The notes: generated from the letters alone by a model not told the origin. A stretch of 64,000 bases of DNA from Aureimonas sp. AU20 (GCF_001442755.1 NZ_CP006367.1:1178001-1242000), one strand, 5' to 3'. Counted from the first letter of the stretch, positions 12,244 to 21,459 are shown. Program-made: numbers and translations.

Positions 12244-13491
12244 GTGTCCCCCTCTCTTTCCCGCCGCGCGTCCGCCTGGCCGGCGCGCCGGATCGCGGTC
12301 TCGCTCGCCTTCCTCGTCAACGGCTTCATTCTCGGCAATTGGACGCCGCAGATCCCGCTTCTGGCGGATCGCCTGTCGCTCAGCGAAGGGCGCCTCGGAC
12401 TTCTCATCCTCGTCTTCGGCGTCGGCGCAGTGGCCGCCATGCCGCTGGTCGGCGCGGCGACGGCCCGCCTTGGCTCACGCGTGCCGACGCTCGCGCTCCA
12501 GGCGCTGCTCGCCTTCGCCTTGCCGCTTCTGGTTCTGGCGCCGACACCGTGGACGGCGGCGGCCGCCATTCTCTTCTTCGGCATGACGATGGGCGGCATG
12601 GACGTGGCCATGAACGCCAATGCGGTCGCCACCGAGCGCACCTTGCCCTCGGCCATGATGTCCTCCTGCCACGGGTTCTGGTCGATCGGCGGCGTGCTCG
12701 GCGCGACGCTGGGCGGCCCGTTGATCGTGGCGCTCGGCTCACTGGGTCAGGCCACGATGGTTTGCCTCGTCATGCTCGCCGCGCTCTGGCCAATTGGCCG
12801 CTTCATGATGGACGACCGCGAAAGCCCGGCCGAGACCGAGGCCAAGGCCGCCTCCGCGCAAGGCGGCGGGGCGTCGGCCACCGTGCCCAAAGGATCGGGC
12901 AGGCTGATCGCGGTGGCGCTCGGCGTCTGCGCGCTGTTTTCGATGGTGCCGGAAGGCGCGGCGATCGACTGGAGCGCCATTTATCTCCGGCGGGATCTGG
13001 GCGCGGACACCACGACCTCCGGCCTCGCCTTCGCCGCCTTCTCGGCCACGATGGCGCTGTTCCGCTTCCTGGGGGATGTGATCCGCGATCGGCTCGGTGC
13101 GGTGCGGACCATCCGCCTGTCGCTCGGCTTCGCCATGGCGGGTCTGGTGCTGGTGAGCCTTGCCAACGGCTTGGCGCTGGCGCTCTTGGGCTTTGCGATC
13201 CTAGGGATCGGCTTGTCCAACCTCGTGCCTATCGCCTTTTCGGCGGCCGGCAATCTGGAGGGGATGAAGCCCGGCATCGCGATCTCGATCGCGACCTCGA
13301 TCGGCTATAGCGGCATTCTCATCGCGCCATCGGCGATCGGCTTCTTCGCCGAGCATTTCGGCTTCTCGCCGGTGTTCCTCGGCCTTTGCGTCTGTCTTCT
13401 CGTGGTCTTCGCACTGTCGGGCCTGATGCACGGGGCCGACCGGCGGCAGGTCGCCCCGGTGGCCGAGGCGCGGGAAAAGGTGGCCGCCTGA
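12244..13491 (+). CDS. MFS transporter (YbjJ-like)
   Basis: A 415-residue protein with about twelve membrane helices. The opening RIAVSLAFLVNGFILGNWTP and a central soluble loop (about residues 195-220) separate two six-helix halves. The segment MSSCHGFWSIGGVLGATLGG resembles the YbjJ-type MFS subfamily. I chose the GTG at 12244 because AAGGA stands eight bases before it and the first helix begins soon after; the open frame extends upstream without MFS character. It lies downstream of the DeoR regulator, which suggests sugar-linked control. Substrate unknown. Confidence 0.85.
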   Translation: MSPSLSRRASAWPARRIAVSLAFLVNGFILGNWTPQIPLLADRLSLSEGRLGLLILVFGVGAVAAMPLVGAATARLGSRVPTLALQALLAFALPLLVLAPTPWTAAAAILFFGMTMGGMDVAMNANAVATERTLPSAMMSSCHGFWSIGGVLGATLGGPLIVALGSLGQATMVCLVMLAALWPIGRFMMDDRESPAETEAKAASAQGGGASATVPKGSGRLIAVALGVCALFSMVPEGAAIDWSAIYLRRDLGADTTTSGLAFAAFSATMALFRFLGDVIRDRLGAVRTIRLSLGFAMAGLVLVSLANGLALALLGFAILGIGLSNLVPIAFSAAGNLEGMKPGIAISIATSIGYSGILIAPSAIGFFAEHFGFSPVFLGLCVCLLVVFALSGLMHGADRRQVAPVAEAREKVAA

Positions 13492-13505
13492 GCGGCCACC
13501 TCTTT
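13478..13505 (+). terminator. Terminator hairpin containing the MFS stop codon
   Basis: AGGTGGCCGC (13478-13487) pairs perfectly with GCGGCCACCT (13492-13501). The four-base loop CTGA contains the TGA stop codon, and CTTT follows. The converging small gene on the other strand ends at 13514, so it may serve both directions. Confidence 0.7.
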
Positions 13506-13513
13506 GGGGTGGG

Positions 13514-13672
13514 TCAGATTCGTCCGAGCAGGACGAGGATCAGAACCACCACGAGAAGGAAGCCGAGAAGGCCGCTTGGGCCGTAGCCCCAACCGCGCGA
13601 GTAGCCCCAGCCGGGAAAGGCGCCGATCAGGAGGAGGATCAGGACGATCAGGAGAATGGTGCCGATGGACAT
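13514..13672 (-). CDS. DUF3309-like miniature membrane protein
   Basis: A 52-residue protein, MSIGTILLIVLILLLIGAFP... ending ...LVVVLILVLLGRI. It has two hydrophobic segments around a short Gly/Trp/Tyr loop (PGWGYSRGWGYGPSG), which is the pattern of DUF3309 proteins of Alphaproteobacteria. The ATG is preceded by GGAG with six bases of spacing. An EcfG-type promoter lies 34 bases upstream. It is probably a small inner-membrane, stress-induced protein; the family has no known biochemical function. Confidence 0.82.
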   Translation of the reverse strand: MSIGTILLIVLILLLIGAFPGWGYSRGWGYGPSGLLGFLLVVVLILVLLGRI

Positions 13673-13705
13673 GGGGAACTCCACTTGGAACAATCGTGCC
13701 AGTGA

Positions 13706-13731
13706 AACTCACGTGCCCGTGTCCGGGTTCC
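13706..13731 (-). promoter_or_regulatory. EcfG/RpoE2-type promoter for the DUF3309 gene
   Basis: On the minus strand GGAAC (13731-13727), a 17-base spacer and AGTT (13709-13706) fit GGAAC-N18/19-TT, the general-stress sigma consensus of rhizobia. Transcription would start about 27 bases before the ATG. Confidence 0.5.
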
Positions 13732-13795
13732 ACATTCCCGACACAATTTGCCGCAGGAACCTTTTTGTTCGGTGTCGGGCTCGCCGAGCGATCCC

Positions 13796-13954
13796 TTAGA
13801 CCAGGATCGTCACCCAAATCATCACCGCGAAGGTGAAGACCACGCCGACCAGAAGCGCCGGTCGATAGGACCACCCGCGCGACCAGGGCCAGATCGGCAG
13901 GAAGCCGAGCAGCAGGAGAAGGCAGAACAGGCTCAGGGCGGCGCCGATGGGCAT
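13796..13954 (-). CDS. Second miniature membrane protein, paralogue of the DUF3309-like gene
   Basis: Also exactly 52 residues (MPIGAALSLFCLLLLLGF...). The layout is the same: MxIG start, leucine-rich helix, PIWPWSRGWSYRP loop with the SRGW core, and a second hydrophobic helix ending WVTILV. GAGGA stands six bases before the ATG. It lies upstream of the other small gene on the same strand with a 123-base gap, consistent with an old tandem duplication. No EcfG-type site is seen before this copy, so the two may differ in regulation. Confidence 0.75.
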   Translation of the reverse strand: MPIGAALSLFCLLLLLGFLPIWPWSRGWSYRPALLVGVVFTFAVMIWVTILV

Positions 13955-14120
13955 GGGCTTTCCTCTAGGAGGGGCAGGGGCGGGCCGCCCGCGAGACCTC
14001 GAACGGCGACCCGAAATGAATCGGACCGGGAGGAGGTGACAGGCCTCGGCCGCCGCCGCAAGCGGGGCGGGGTGGTCACGATGCGCCTCGCGTCATGCTC
14101 GCGACACGAAGTCTCTTCAT

Positions 14121-14146
14121 TTGACACGCGCGCGAGGCGATATAGA
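14121..14146 (+). promoter_or_regulatory. Possible ispG promoter
   Basis: TTGACA (14121-14126) and TATAGA (14141-14146) are good boxes, but the spacer is only 14 bases, so one of them may not be used. It lies about 60 bases before ispG. Confidence 0.3.
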
Positions 14147-14207
14147 CGGGAAACGCGTTCGCGGCTCGCCGGAGCGCCACCGCCCTTTTCGCTGGGAAGC
14201 CGACCTC

Positions 14208-15476
14208 ATGACCTCAGCCACGCCGCTCGAACCCGTTCTCGCCGATCCGTTGCCCCGTCGCCGGACGGTGGGCGTCGATGTCGGCGGCGTTCTCGTCGGC
14301 GGCGCGGCGCCGGTCGTGGTGCAGTCCATGACCAACACCGACACGGCTGATATCGACGCCACCGTGGCGCAGGTGGCGCAGCTGTCGCGCGCCGGCTCCG
14401 AGATCGTGCGCATTACCGTGGACCGGCCGGAATCCGCCGCCGCCGTGCCGCGCATTCGCGAGCGGCTGGATCGGCTCGGCCTTTCCGTGCCGCTGGTCGG
14501 CGACTTTCACTATATCGGCCACAAGCTGCTCGCCGACTATCCCGACTGCGCCGCCGCGCTCGCCAAGTACCGCATCAATCCCGGCAATGTCGGCTTCAAG
14601 GACAAGAAGGACCGGCAGTTCATTGAGATTGTCGAGATGGCGATCCGGCACGACAAGCCCGTGCGCATCGGCGTCAACTGGGGCTCGCTCGACCAGGAGC
14701 TGCTGACGCGGCTTATGGACCAGAACTCGGCGCTATCCGAGCCACGCCCGGCCCGGGCCGTGATGCGCGAGGCGATCATCCAGTCGGCGCTTCTGTCCGC
14801 CGCGCTGGCGGAGGAGACGGGCCTTGCGCGCGAGCGCATCATCCTTTCGGCCAAGGTCTCCAACGTGCAGGACCTCATCGCCGTTTATCGTGACCTGTCG
14901 CGCCGCACCGACCATGCGATCCATCTCGGCCTGACGGAAGCGGGCATGGGCTCCAAGGGCATCGTCGCCTCCTCGGCCGCCATGGGCATTCTCCTGCAGG
15001 AGGGCATCGGCGACACGATCCGCGTTTCGCTGACGCCCGAGCCCGGCGGCGACCGCACCAAGGAGGTGCAGGTCGCGCAGGAACTCCTCCAGACCATGGG
15101 CTTCCGGCAGTTCATCCCGATCGTCGCGGCCTGCCCGGGTTGCGGGCGCACGACCTCCACGCTCTTCCAGGAACTGGCCGAGACGATCCAGAACGACATT
15201 CGCCGCAACATGCCGGTTTGGCGCGAGCGCTATCCCGGCGTCGAGGCGCTGTCGGTCGCCGTCATGGGCTGCATCGTCAACGGGCCGGGCGAGTCCAAGC
15301 ACGCCGATATCGGCATCTCGCTGCCCGGCACGGCCGAGGTGCCCTCCGCCCCGGTCTATATGGACGGGGTGAAGGTTGCGACGCTGCGCGGCGCCGGCAT
15401 CGCACAGGAGTTCCATGAGATGGTTCTCGCCTATATCGAGCGCCGCTTCGGGGGCGGGCGCGCCGCCGCCGAATGA
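14208..15476 (+). CDS. ispG: (E)-4-hydroxy-3-methylbut-2-enyl-diphosphate synthase (flavodoxin)
   Basis: IspG/GcpE converts MEcPP to HMBPP in the MEP isoprenoid pathway using a [4Fe-4S] cluster. The 422-residue protein has the TIM-barrel opening [18 protein letters not shown], the [14 protein letters not shown] region and the C-terminal cluster cysteines in [12 protein letters not shown] and [20 protein letters not shown]. The ATG at 14208 yields the usual N-terminus with the [16 protein letters not shown] segment. The next gene overlaps by four bases (ATGA). Another isoprenoid gene, ispA, lies 3.5 kb away on the other strand. Confidence 0.96.
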   Translation: MTSATPLEPVLADPLPRRRTVGVDVGGVLVGGAAPVVVQSMTNTDTADIDATVAQVAQLSRAGSEIVRITVDRPESAAAVPRIRERLDRLGLSVPLVGDFHYIGHKLLADYPDCAAALAKYRINPGNVGFKDKKDRQFIEIVEMAIRHDKPVRIGVNWGSLDQELLTRLMDQNSALSEPRPARAVMREAIIQSALLSAALAEETGLARERIILSAKVSNVQDLIAVYRDLSRRTDHAIHLGLTEAGMGSKGIVASSAAMGILLQEGIGDTIRVSLTPEPGGDRTKEVQVAQELLQTMGFRQFIPIVAACPGCGRTTSTLFQELAETIQNDIRRNMPVWRERYPGVEALSVAVMGCIVNGPGESKHADIGISLPGTAEVPSAPVYMDGVKVATLRGAGIAQEFHEMVLAYIERRFGGGRAAAE

Positions 15477-16342
15477 CGCGACACCTCCTGCGCTCCGCCC
15501 TGGTCGGGGCCGCGCTCGTCGTGGCCGGGCCGTCACTTGCCCTGGCCGAGGACAAGACGGGCGAGAAGAACAATCCGCGCGTGGCGGAAATCTGCGACCT
15601 CATCGCCGAGAATGCCGGTGCGGTCGGCATGGAGCCGGCCTTCTTTGCGCGGCTGATCTGGAAGGAGTCGCGCTTCGACGAATCCGCCCTTTCGCCGGTC
15701 GGCGCGCAGGGCATCGCCCAGTTCATGCCCTACACCGCCAGGGAGCGAGGCCTGACGGACCCGTTCGACAAGCGCGAGGCGCTGCGCCATTCCGCCCGCT
15801 ACCTGCGGGACCTGCGCGCCGAACTCGGCTCGTGGGGCTTGGCGGCGGCGGCCTATAATGGCGGCATCAATCGCGTCAAACGCTGGATGCAGAGCGGCGG
15901 GCGGCTTCCCTACGAGACCGAGGACTATGTCCTTTCCATCACCGCGCAGCCCGCCGCCTTCTTCCGCGAGGAAAAGCGCGAGGCGGAGGTGGCGCCGCTG
16001 GTGAAGGATCTCGACTTCGCGCTCGGCTGCCGCCGCCTGCCCATCCTGCCGACGCGAACCGTCTTCGCGGCGGCCGAAAGCGCGCCCATGCGCCCCTGGG
16101 GCGCGCAGGTCGCCGGCCATCCCAACGAGGCGATCGCCGTTCGCCTTTATCGCAAGCTGCAGGACCGCTATCCCGGCGTGCTCGGCGGCGTGGAGCCCAT
16201 CGTCATGCGCACCCGACCCCTGTCCGGCCCGCGCCGCATCACCGCGATCCGCATCGGCGCCAACACGCGGGGCGCGGCCGACGCGTTCTGCGCGAAATAT
16301 CGCGGCGTCGGCGGCTCCTGCGTGGTCATGAAGAACCGCTGA
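15473..16342 (+). CDS. Periplasmic lytic transglycosylase (SLT domain)
   Basis: A 289-residue exported protein. The signal peptide [20 protein letters not shown]... ends near ALAED. An SLT domain follows, with the catalytic glutamate in [14 protein letters not shown], then [10 protein letters not shown] and [14 protein letters not shown]. These enzymes cleave peptidoglycan to 1,6-anhydromuropeptides. The C-terminal half (about residues 165-289) has a Cys pair and no domain I recognise. It overlaps ispG by four bases, so it should share its transcript despite an unrelated role. Confidence 0.88.
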   Translation: MTRHLLRSALVGAALVVAGPSLALAEDKTGEKNNPRVAEICDLIAENAGAVGMEPAFFARLIWKESRFDESALSPVGAQGIAQFMPYTARERGLTDPFDKREALRHSARYLRDLRAELGSWGLAAAAYNGGINRVKRWMQSGGRLPYETEDYVLSITAQPAAFFREEKREAEVAPLVKDLDFALGCRRLPILPTRTVFAAAESAPMRPWGAQVAGHPNEAIAVRLYRKLQDRYPGVLGGVEPIVMRTRPLSGPRRITAIRIGANTRGAADAFCAKYRGVGGSCVVMKNR

Positions 16343-16343
16343 G

Positions 16344-16919
16344 ATGGCGACGCTCTTCTTCGTCACCCACCCGGAGGTCGTGGTCGATCCGCACACGCCG
16401 GTGGAGCGCTGGCACCTGTCCGAACGCGGCATCGCCCGGATGCGGCACTTCGCGGCTCGCGAGGAGCTGAAGGGGATCGGCGCCGTGTGGGCGAGCACGG
16501 AGACCAAGGCGATCGAGGCGGCGGGTCTTCTGGCGGCGCGCTTCGGCCTTGGCGTGCAGACCGAACGGGCGCTCGGCGAGAACGATCGCAGCGCCACCGG
16601 CTTCCTGCCGCCGCCCGAGTTCGAAGCGGTGGCTGACGCGTTCTTCGCCGCGCCCGAGCAGAGCGTGCGCGGCTGGGAGCGGGCGGTGGACGCGCAAAGC
16701 CGCATTGCCCGCGCCGTGCGCACTATTGCGGAGCGGCACGAGGGCGGCGATCTCGCGATCGTCGCCCATGGCGCGGTCGGCGCGCTGCTTCTCTCAGCGC
16801 TCGCCGGCCGCCCGATCTCGCGCCGCGAGGACCAGCCCTTCCAAGGCCATGTCTGGCGCGCGTCCTTGCCGGACCTCGCCCTGTTGCAGGGCTGGGAGCC
16901 GATCGCGCCGAGGGATTGA
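16344..16919 (+). CDS. Histidine-phosphatase-superfamily protein with altered RHG motif
   Basis: A 191-residue protein of the phosphoglycerate-mutase-like fold. It starts MATLFFVTHPEV, where active members have (V/L)RHGE. The nucleophilic histidine is kept, but the preceding Arg is Thr and the following Gly is Pro. Later elements fit the fold: the WASTETKAIEAAGLLA helix, the ALGENDRS segment and the second histidine in IVAHGAVGALLL. The start lies one base after the transglycosylase stop. Substrate unknown; the changed motif leaves activity uncertain. Confidence 0.8.
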   Translation: MATLFFVTHPEVVVDPHTPVERWHLSERGIARMRHFAAREELKGIGAVWASTETKAIEAAGLLAARFGLGVQTERALGENDRSATGFLPPPEFEAVADAFFAAPEQSVRGWERAVDAQSRIARAVRTIAERHEGGDLAIVAHGAVGALLLSALAGRPISRREDQPFQGHVWRASLPDLALLQGWEPIAPRD

Positions 16920-16928
16920 AGCGGAGCT

Positions 16929-18074
16929 TTACTCCAGAAACTCCCTTGCGGCGCGAAGGAAGACCCGCGCGCCGATGGCAATGAGCTCGTCGGGAAAATC
17001 GTAGTCGGGATTGTGCAAGCGCGGATGGTCCGTGCCGGCGCCGAGAAAGAGCATGGCCGAGGGCGACAGGTCCGCGAAGCGGCCGAAATCCTCCGACGGA
17101 TACATCGGCGTGCCCGGCGCATGCGCGATCCCTGCCGCGTCGAGCGCGCGGCGCAGCAGCGCGACCGCCTCGGGGTGGTTTTCGCAATGGCGGAACACAT
17201 CGTCATAGGCGAGCGCGTATCGCAGGCCGGCAGCCTCCGCCTCGGCGGCGACCAGCGCTTCGGCCTCTCGAACCAGCGCGTCCATCGCTTCGTTGCGCAG
17301 CGTTCGCAGCGTCGCCCAGATTTCGGCCTCGCCCGGCGCGATGCCGAAGGCGGGCTCGCCCAGCCTCGCATGGGTGACGGTGACGAGGCGGAAGCGCTCG
17401 TCCAGCGCGCCGCCGGGTCCGAGCGCTGCGAGCGCCGGCATGAGCCGGGCGAGCGCCGGCATGGGCGAGAGGCCGTCCTGCGGCATGGAAGCATGGGCCG
17501 TCTTGCCGGACAGCGTGATCCGCAAGCCGCGCGAGGCGCAGTTGACCGGCCCTTCGCGCAGCGCGACCTCACCGAGCGACAGGCCCGGCCAATTGTGCAG
17601 GGACAGCGCCATGTCGGGCGCGATGGCGGAGAAGGCGGGATCGGCGATCACCGCCGCCGCGCCGGCGCCGGTCTCCTCCGCCGGCTGAAACAGGAGGACG
17701 ACCCGACCGCGCGCCGGCCTCCGCCGGCTCAGCTCGGCCGCAACCAGCGTCAGAATCGCCGAATGGCCGTCATGGCCGCACAGATGCCCCTTGCCCGGCA
17801 CGCGCGAGCGATGCGGCACGTCGCTGATTTCCTGAATCGGCAGGGCGTCCAGCTCGCAGCGAAGCAGCAGGCTCCGCCCCGGCGCCGCGCCCTCGAACAC
17901 CGCTGCCACGCCATGGCCGCCGAGGCCGCGCAGCAGCTGGTCGGGCCGAAAGGCGGCGAGCCGCGCGGCGACGGCCTCGGCGGTCTCCGCCTCTTCGCCC
18001 GAGACTTCGGGCGCCTGATGAAGCCGGCGACGAAAGGCGATCGCATTGCTCACATGCCGTTCGTCGAGTTCCAT
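16929..18074 (-). CDS. M20-family amidohydrolase/aminoacylase
   Basis: A 381-residue cytoplasmic metallohydrolase of the M20D (HipO/AbgB-like) type, which removes acyl groups from amino acids. Visible motifs are RRRLHQAPEVSGEE at the N-terminus, LLLRCELDALPIQE, the metal-site segment LCGHDGHSAIL with Cys, His and Asp, PAEETGAGAAAVI with the catalytic/metal glutamate, and ALSLHNWPG. The dimerisation domain is interposed around residues 175-290. It converges on the phosphatase-like gene with a 9-base gap. The WYL regulator next to it has the same orientation and could regulate it (inference). Substrate not predictable. Confidence 0.88.
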   Translation of the reverse strand: MELDERHVSNAIAFRRRLHQAPEVSGEEAETAEAVAARLAAFRPDQLLRGLGGHGVAAVFEGAAPGRSLLLRCELDALPIQEISDVPHRSRVPGKGHLCGHDGHSAILTLVAAELSRRRPARGRVVLLFQPAEETGAGAAAVIADPAFSAIAPDMALSLHNWPGLSLGEVALREGPVNCASRGLRITLSGKTAHASMPQDGLSPMPALARLMPALAALGPGGALDERFRLVTVTHARLGEPAFGIAPGEAEIWATLRTLRNEAMDALVREAEALVAAEAEAAGLRYALAYDDVFRHCENHPEAVALLRRALDAAGIAHAPGTPMYPSEDFGRFADLSPSAMLFLGAGTDHPRLHNPDYDFPDELIAIGARVFLRAAREFLE

Positions 18075-18120
18075 GACGCTTCTTCCTTTGCCTTTCGCGA
18101 GTCCCGAGCGATGGGCTCTT

Positions 18121-18816
18121 CTAACGCCGATCCGCCACGATGCCCTGCGACAGACGCCATTCCTTCAGAAGCTGCGCTCTTCGCCTGGGGCTGCGCTCGT
18201 CCAGAAGCTCGGCGGAGGCGATCCGGTCGGTGCGGAAATGGCGGAAGTCGCCGCGCATCTCGCACCAGCCGAGAAGAATGCGCGCGCCCTCGAAAAAGGC
18301 GAGCGCGAAAGGCCAGATCACGCGATCCGACGCGCTGCCCGCCGCGTCCTGGTAGGCAAGGCGCAGCTTGCGCTCGCGCCGGATCGCGAGGCGCAGCAGC
18401 GCGGGGTCGATGGAATCGGCAAGGCGCGTCTTGCCGGGGCCGACCATGAGGCTGGACGCGTCGAGTTCGGCGCGAAGCTCGGGCGGCAAAACGGCGGCGA
18501 TGCGCGACAGGGCCGAGAGGGCGGCATCCCGCAGGGCGGGGTCGGCCTGACCCGCCACCCAGCGCGAGCCGAGCGCCAGGGCCTCCAGCTCTTCCGGGCG
18601 AAACATCAGGGGTGGCAGGTGGAAGCCCGGCCGCAGGACATAGCCGACACCGGCCTCGCCCTCGACCTCGGCACCCAGCGCCTGAAGGCTGGCGATATCG
18701 CGGTAAAGCGTGCGCAGGCTGACGCCCAGCGTCTCGGCGAGCGCATGTCCGCTCACCGGCTGGCGATGCCGGCGCAGAAGGGCGAGAAGATCCAGAAGCC
18801 GTTCGGAGCGCGACAT
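18121..18816 (-). CDS. YafY-type transcriptional regulator (HTH plus WYL)
   Basis: A 231-residue regulator. The N-terminal helix-turn-helix has the classic pattern SRSERLLDLLALLRRH then VSGHALAETLGVSLRTLYRD. A linker with GYVLRPGFHLPPLMF follows, then a C-terminal WYL-type ligand-sensing domain whose usual W-Y-L residues are partly degenerate (KLRLAYQDAAG, then ARILLGWCEMRGDFRHFR). Such proteins often bind nucleic acids or nucleotides and control neighbouring genes. It lies 46 bases upstream of the M20 gene on the same strand. ispA lies further upstream, also on the minus strand. Confidence 0.88.
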   Translation of the reverse strand: MSRSERLLDLLALLRRHRQPVSGHALAETLGVSLRTLYRDIASLQALGAEVEGEAGVGYVLRPGFHLPPLMFRPEELEALALGSRWVAGQADPALRDAALSALSRIAAVLPPELRAELDASSLMVGPGKTRLADSIDPALLRLAIRRERKLRLAYQDAAGSASDRVIWPFALAFFEGARILLGWCEMRGDFRHFRTDRIASAELLDERSPRRRAQLLKEWRLSQGIVADRR

Positions 18817-18960
18817 CGCGGCGGTCTGCCTGAGAATGGGAGCAGCGTTTGGAACCGGGGACGATGCCTGCGGGCGGAGGATGGGCGGGGAAATTCGTTC
18901 GGTCGCAAGGAGCGAACGAAAGACCCGGCCAGCCGACCCGGCAGGTTTCGTTTGTGGTTC

Positions 18961-19875
18961 TCAATGATCGCGGAAGGCGACGAAGCGGGCGATCTGCTTC
19001 AGCGTATCGGCCCGCTCGCCATAGGGCGCGAGCAGCGCCTCGGCCTCGCCGACGAGCTGGGCCAGTTCGCCCCGCGTCCAGTCCTGGCCGCGCAGCGCCG
19101 GCAAGGTCTTCTTGCCGCGCGCCTGATCCTTGCCGGTGGCCTTGCCGAGCGTCGCGGCGTCGGCGGTCTCGTCCAGCAGATCGTCGGCGAGCTGGAAGGC
19201 GAGGCCGACGATCTCGCCGTAGCGGCGCAGCGCGGCGCGATCGGCTTGCTTGGCACCGGCTAGAATCGCGCCCGATTCCGCCGCGAAGGCGATCAGCGCG
19301 CCGGTCTTCATCGCCTGCATCCGCGCGATCTCGGCTTCGCCGAGCGTTTCCGTTTCGGCGGCGAGGTCCAGCGCCTGTCCGCCAGCCATGCCCGCCGCGC
19401 CCGCCTCGCGCGACAGGAGCGCGACGAGCTTGAGCCTTGCCGCCGGCTCGATCGTCTCCGCCTCGGCCACCAGCCCGAAGGCCAGTGTCAACAGCGCGTC
19501 GCCGGCGAGAATCGCCGTTGCCTCGTCGAAGGCGCGGTGGACGGTGGGCCGGCCCCGGCGCAGGTCGTCGTCGTCCATGGCCGGCAGGTCGTCATGCACC
19601 AGCGAGTAGCAATGGATGCATTCCAACGCCGCGCCGACCGGGGACGCCAGGTCCGCTGAGGCGCCGAACAGGGCGGCCGAGGCCTCCACCAGAAGAGGGC
19701 GCAGCCGCTTGCCGCCGCCCAGCGCACCATGGCGCATGGCCTGGAGGAGCCGGTTCGGGGCGCCGTCGAGAAGCGCCGTGTCGCCCGCCAGCGCCGCTTC
19801 CAAGGCGGCCTCCATGCGCGCGGCGGCGTCCTTGAGCGAGGTTTCGAAGGCGTGCCGCGCGGCGATGTCCGTCAT
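18961..19875 (-). CDS. ispA: Farnesyl diphosphate synthase (polyprenyl synthetase)
   Basis: A 304-residue trans-prenyltransferase joining IPP units to DMAPP/GPP. The substrate motif GGKRLRP, the first Asp-rich motif (SLVHDDLPAMDDDDLRRG) and the second (FQLADDLLD) are all present, and KDQARGKKTLP matches the usual C-terminal KDxxxGKKT. The residues before the first Asp-rich motif (ECIHCYSL) fit short-chain FPP synthases. I chose the ATG at 19875 (MTDIAARHAFETSL); a longer upstream frame has no similarity. FPP supplies undecaprenyl-phosphate and quinones. Confidence 0.92.
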   Translation of the reverse strand: MTDIAARHAFETSLKDAAARMEAALEAALAGDTALLDGAPNRLLQAMRHGALGGGKRLRPLLVEASAALFGASADLASPVGAALECIHCYSLVHDDLPAMDDDDLRRGRPTVHRAFDEATAILAGDALLTLAFGLVAEAETIEPAARLKLVALLSREAGAAGMAGGQALDLAAETETLGEAEIARMQAMKTGALIAFAAESGAILAGAKQADRAALRRYGEIVGLAFQLADDLLDETADAATLGKATGKDQARGKKTLPALRGQDWTRGELAQLVGEAEALLAPYGERADTLKQIARFVAFRDH

Positions 19876-19959
19876 GGGGGCTCCAGGGCCGGGGGTGCGA
19901 ATGGGTGGTGTCTCTGTGCCAATCGGCGCGCGCTGCCGCAAGTCGTGTTCGGCCGGGCG

Positions 19960-19989
19960 TTGCCCGAGTTTCCAAAGCCTTGCTATGAC
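19960..19989 (+). promoter_or_regulatory. Predicted sigma-70-type promoter for mtgA
   Basis: TTGCCC (19960-19965), an 18-base spacer and an extended TGC-TATGAC -10 box (19984-19989). The ATG inside the -10 box is therefore unlikely to be the mtgA start. Confidence 0.4.
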
Positions 19990-20194
19990 GGAGGCCAGAG
20001 GCATCCTGCCGCCGATCCCGGGGAGATCATGGACAAGACGCGTGGCCGACCGGATTGATAGGGGAGGGGGCGAGCCCGGCCTTCCGGTGGAGCGGGCCTT
20101 TCCCGCGCCCGAATGGGCGGCCGACACGCGCGAGGTGGATCCCCATGACGCCAGCGGGACGCCGGATTCGGGCGCCCGGCCGTTCAGGCCCTCG

Positions 20195-20881
20195 ATGATC
20201 CGCCGCGCCCTTTATGCCGCGCTTCTGGTGCTGGTGGGCTTGGCGGCGCTGCCCGCCGCCCTGGTTCCGATCTATGCCATTCCCGGCGTGCGGCCGGTCT
20301 CGACCCTGATGCTGGCCGAGCATTTCAGCTTTCAGCCCTATGACCGCGAATGGACGCCGATCGGCGACATCGCGCCGGTTCTGGTCAGCTCCGTCATGAT
20401 GTCGGAAGACGGGCAATATTGCTTCCATGGCGGCGTCGACTGGAACGCGCTGGGCACGGTGGTGGATCAGGCGGTGAACGAGGGCGAGGCCAGCCGGGGC
20501 GCGTCTACCATCCCCATGCAGACGGCGAAGAACCTGTTCCTCTGGAACGGGCGCTCCTTCCTGCGAAAGGGGTTGGAACTGCCGCTGGCGATCTATGCCG
20601 ACTTCGTCTGGTCGAAGCGGCGCACCATGGAAATCTATCTCAACATCGCCGAATGGGGCGACGGCATCTACGGAATCGGCGCGGCCTCGCGCTTCTATTT
20701 CAACAAGCCGCCCGCGCAGCTCACCGCCCGGCAGGCCGCGCTTCTCGCCGTCACGTTGCCCTCGCCGCGCACGCGCGACCCCGCGCGGCCCTCGGCCGGG
20801 CTGCGGCGTCTGGCGCAGGTCGTGGAGGCGCGGGCGCGCGCGTCGGGCGACTATACCGGCTGCGTGCTGGGTGCCCGATAA
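20195..20881 (+). CDS. mtgA: Monofunctional biosynthetic peptidoglycan transglycosylase
   Basis: GT51 enzyme polymerising lipid II into glycan strands at the inner membrane. From the ATG at 20195 it is 228 residues: one N-terminal membrane helix (IRRALYAALLVLVGLAALPA), then the GT51 motifs with catalytic Glu in SEDGQYCFHGGVDW, GASTIPMQTAKNLFLW and KRRTMEIYLNIAEWGDGIYG. The frame stays open upstream with in-frame candidates at 19985 (inside a likely -10 box) and 20135 (GTG), so a longer cytoplasmic tail is possible; the strong SD is missing for all of them. Divergent from ispA. Confidence 0.88.
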   Translation: MIRRALYAALLVLVGLAALPAALVPIYAIPGVRPVSTLMLAEHFSFQPYDREWTPIGDIAPVLVSSVMMSEDGQYCFHGGVDWNALGTVVDQAVNEGEASRGASTIPMQTAKNLFLWNGRSFLRKGLELPLAIYADFVWSKRRTMEIYLNIAEWGDGIYGIGAASRFYFNKPPAQLTARQAALLAVTLPSPRTRDPARPSAGLRRLAQVVEARARASGDYTGCVLGAR

Positions 20882-21123
20882 GCGTTGAGGGTGTAAAAAA
20901 CCGGCTCACCCCTTTCCAAGGGGAGGCATCTTTGCTAAGGGCAGGGCCGAATTCCCGTCAATTCGATAGGGCCGAATTCGAACCCTCTGGGCTTCGACGG
21001 TCGGTCGTTTGATCGGGATCGGCTTTCGCGGCGCTCCCGCGCCGGCCAAACCAAGAACAACAACCATTCGACGCGGTTCGTCCTCGACGGAACTCAGCGC
21101 CGCCGACGTGAACGGAGAAACCG

Positions 21124-21309
21124 ATGGCCGTCCCCAAACGCAAAACCTCCCCCTCCAAGCGCGGCATGCGCCGTTCGGCCGACGCGCTGAAGGCCCCGAC
21201 CTATGTCGAGGACAAGAACTCGGGCGAGCTGCGCCGCCCGCACCACATCGACCTGAAGTCCGGCATGTATCGCGGCCGTCAGATCCTCGCGGTCAAGCAG
21301 GACGCCTGA
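21124..21309 (+). CDS. rpmF: 50S ribosomal protein L32
   Basis: A 61-residue ribosomal protein starting [20 protein letters not shown], the invariant L32 N-terminus. There are no Cys residues, so this is the zinc-free form usual in rhizobia. A GGAG-containing leader precedes it and a strong terminator follows, so it is monocistronic. Confidence 0.97.
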   Translation: MAVPKRKTSPSKRGMRRSADALKAPTYVEDKNSGELRRPHHIDLKSGMYRGRQILAVKQDA

Positions 21310-21343
21310 TTTCAGGCTTGGGTCTCGCGACCCTGACACATTG

Positions 21344-21376
21344 AAAAAGCCGGATGCGCGAGCGTCCGGCTTTTTT
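21344..21376 (+). terminator. Rho-independent terminator after rpmF
   Basis: AAAAAGCCGGA (21344-21354) pairs with TCCGGCTTTTT (21365-21375) around a 10-base loop, with A- and T-runs on both sides. It could work in both directions, although the converging phaR gene ends 84 bases further on. Confidence 0.9.
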
Positions 21377-21459
21377 CGTATGGGGGAACGCTGGGGCCGA
21401 ACGCCGGAGCCGGCTGGCGAAGGGCGGCGAAGCCGCGCCCTCACGCCCGCCGGAAGGCG

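Noticed and set aside
19985..20194. ATG at 19985 as the mtgA start
   Set aside because: It lies inside a good extended -10 box and lacks a ribosome-binding site. The extra residues show no similarity, though a longer N-terminus is not fully excluded.
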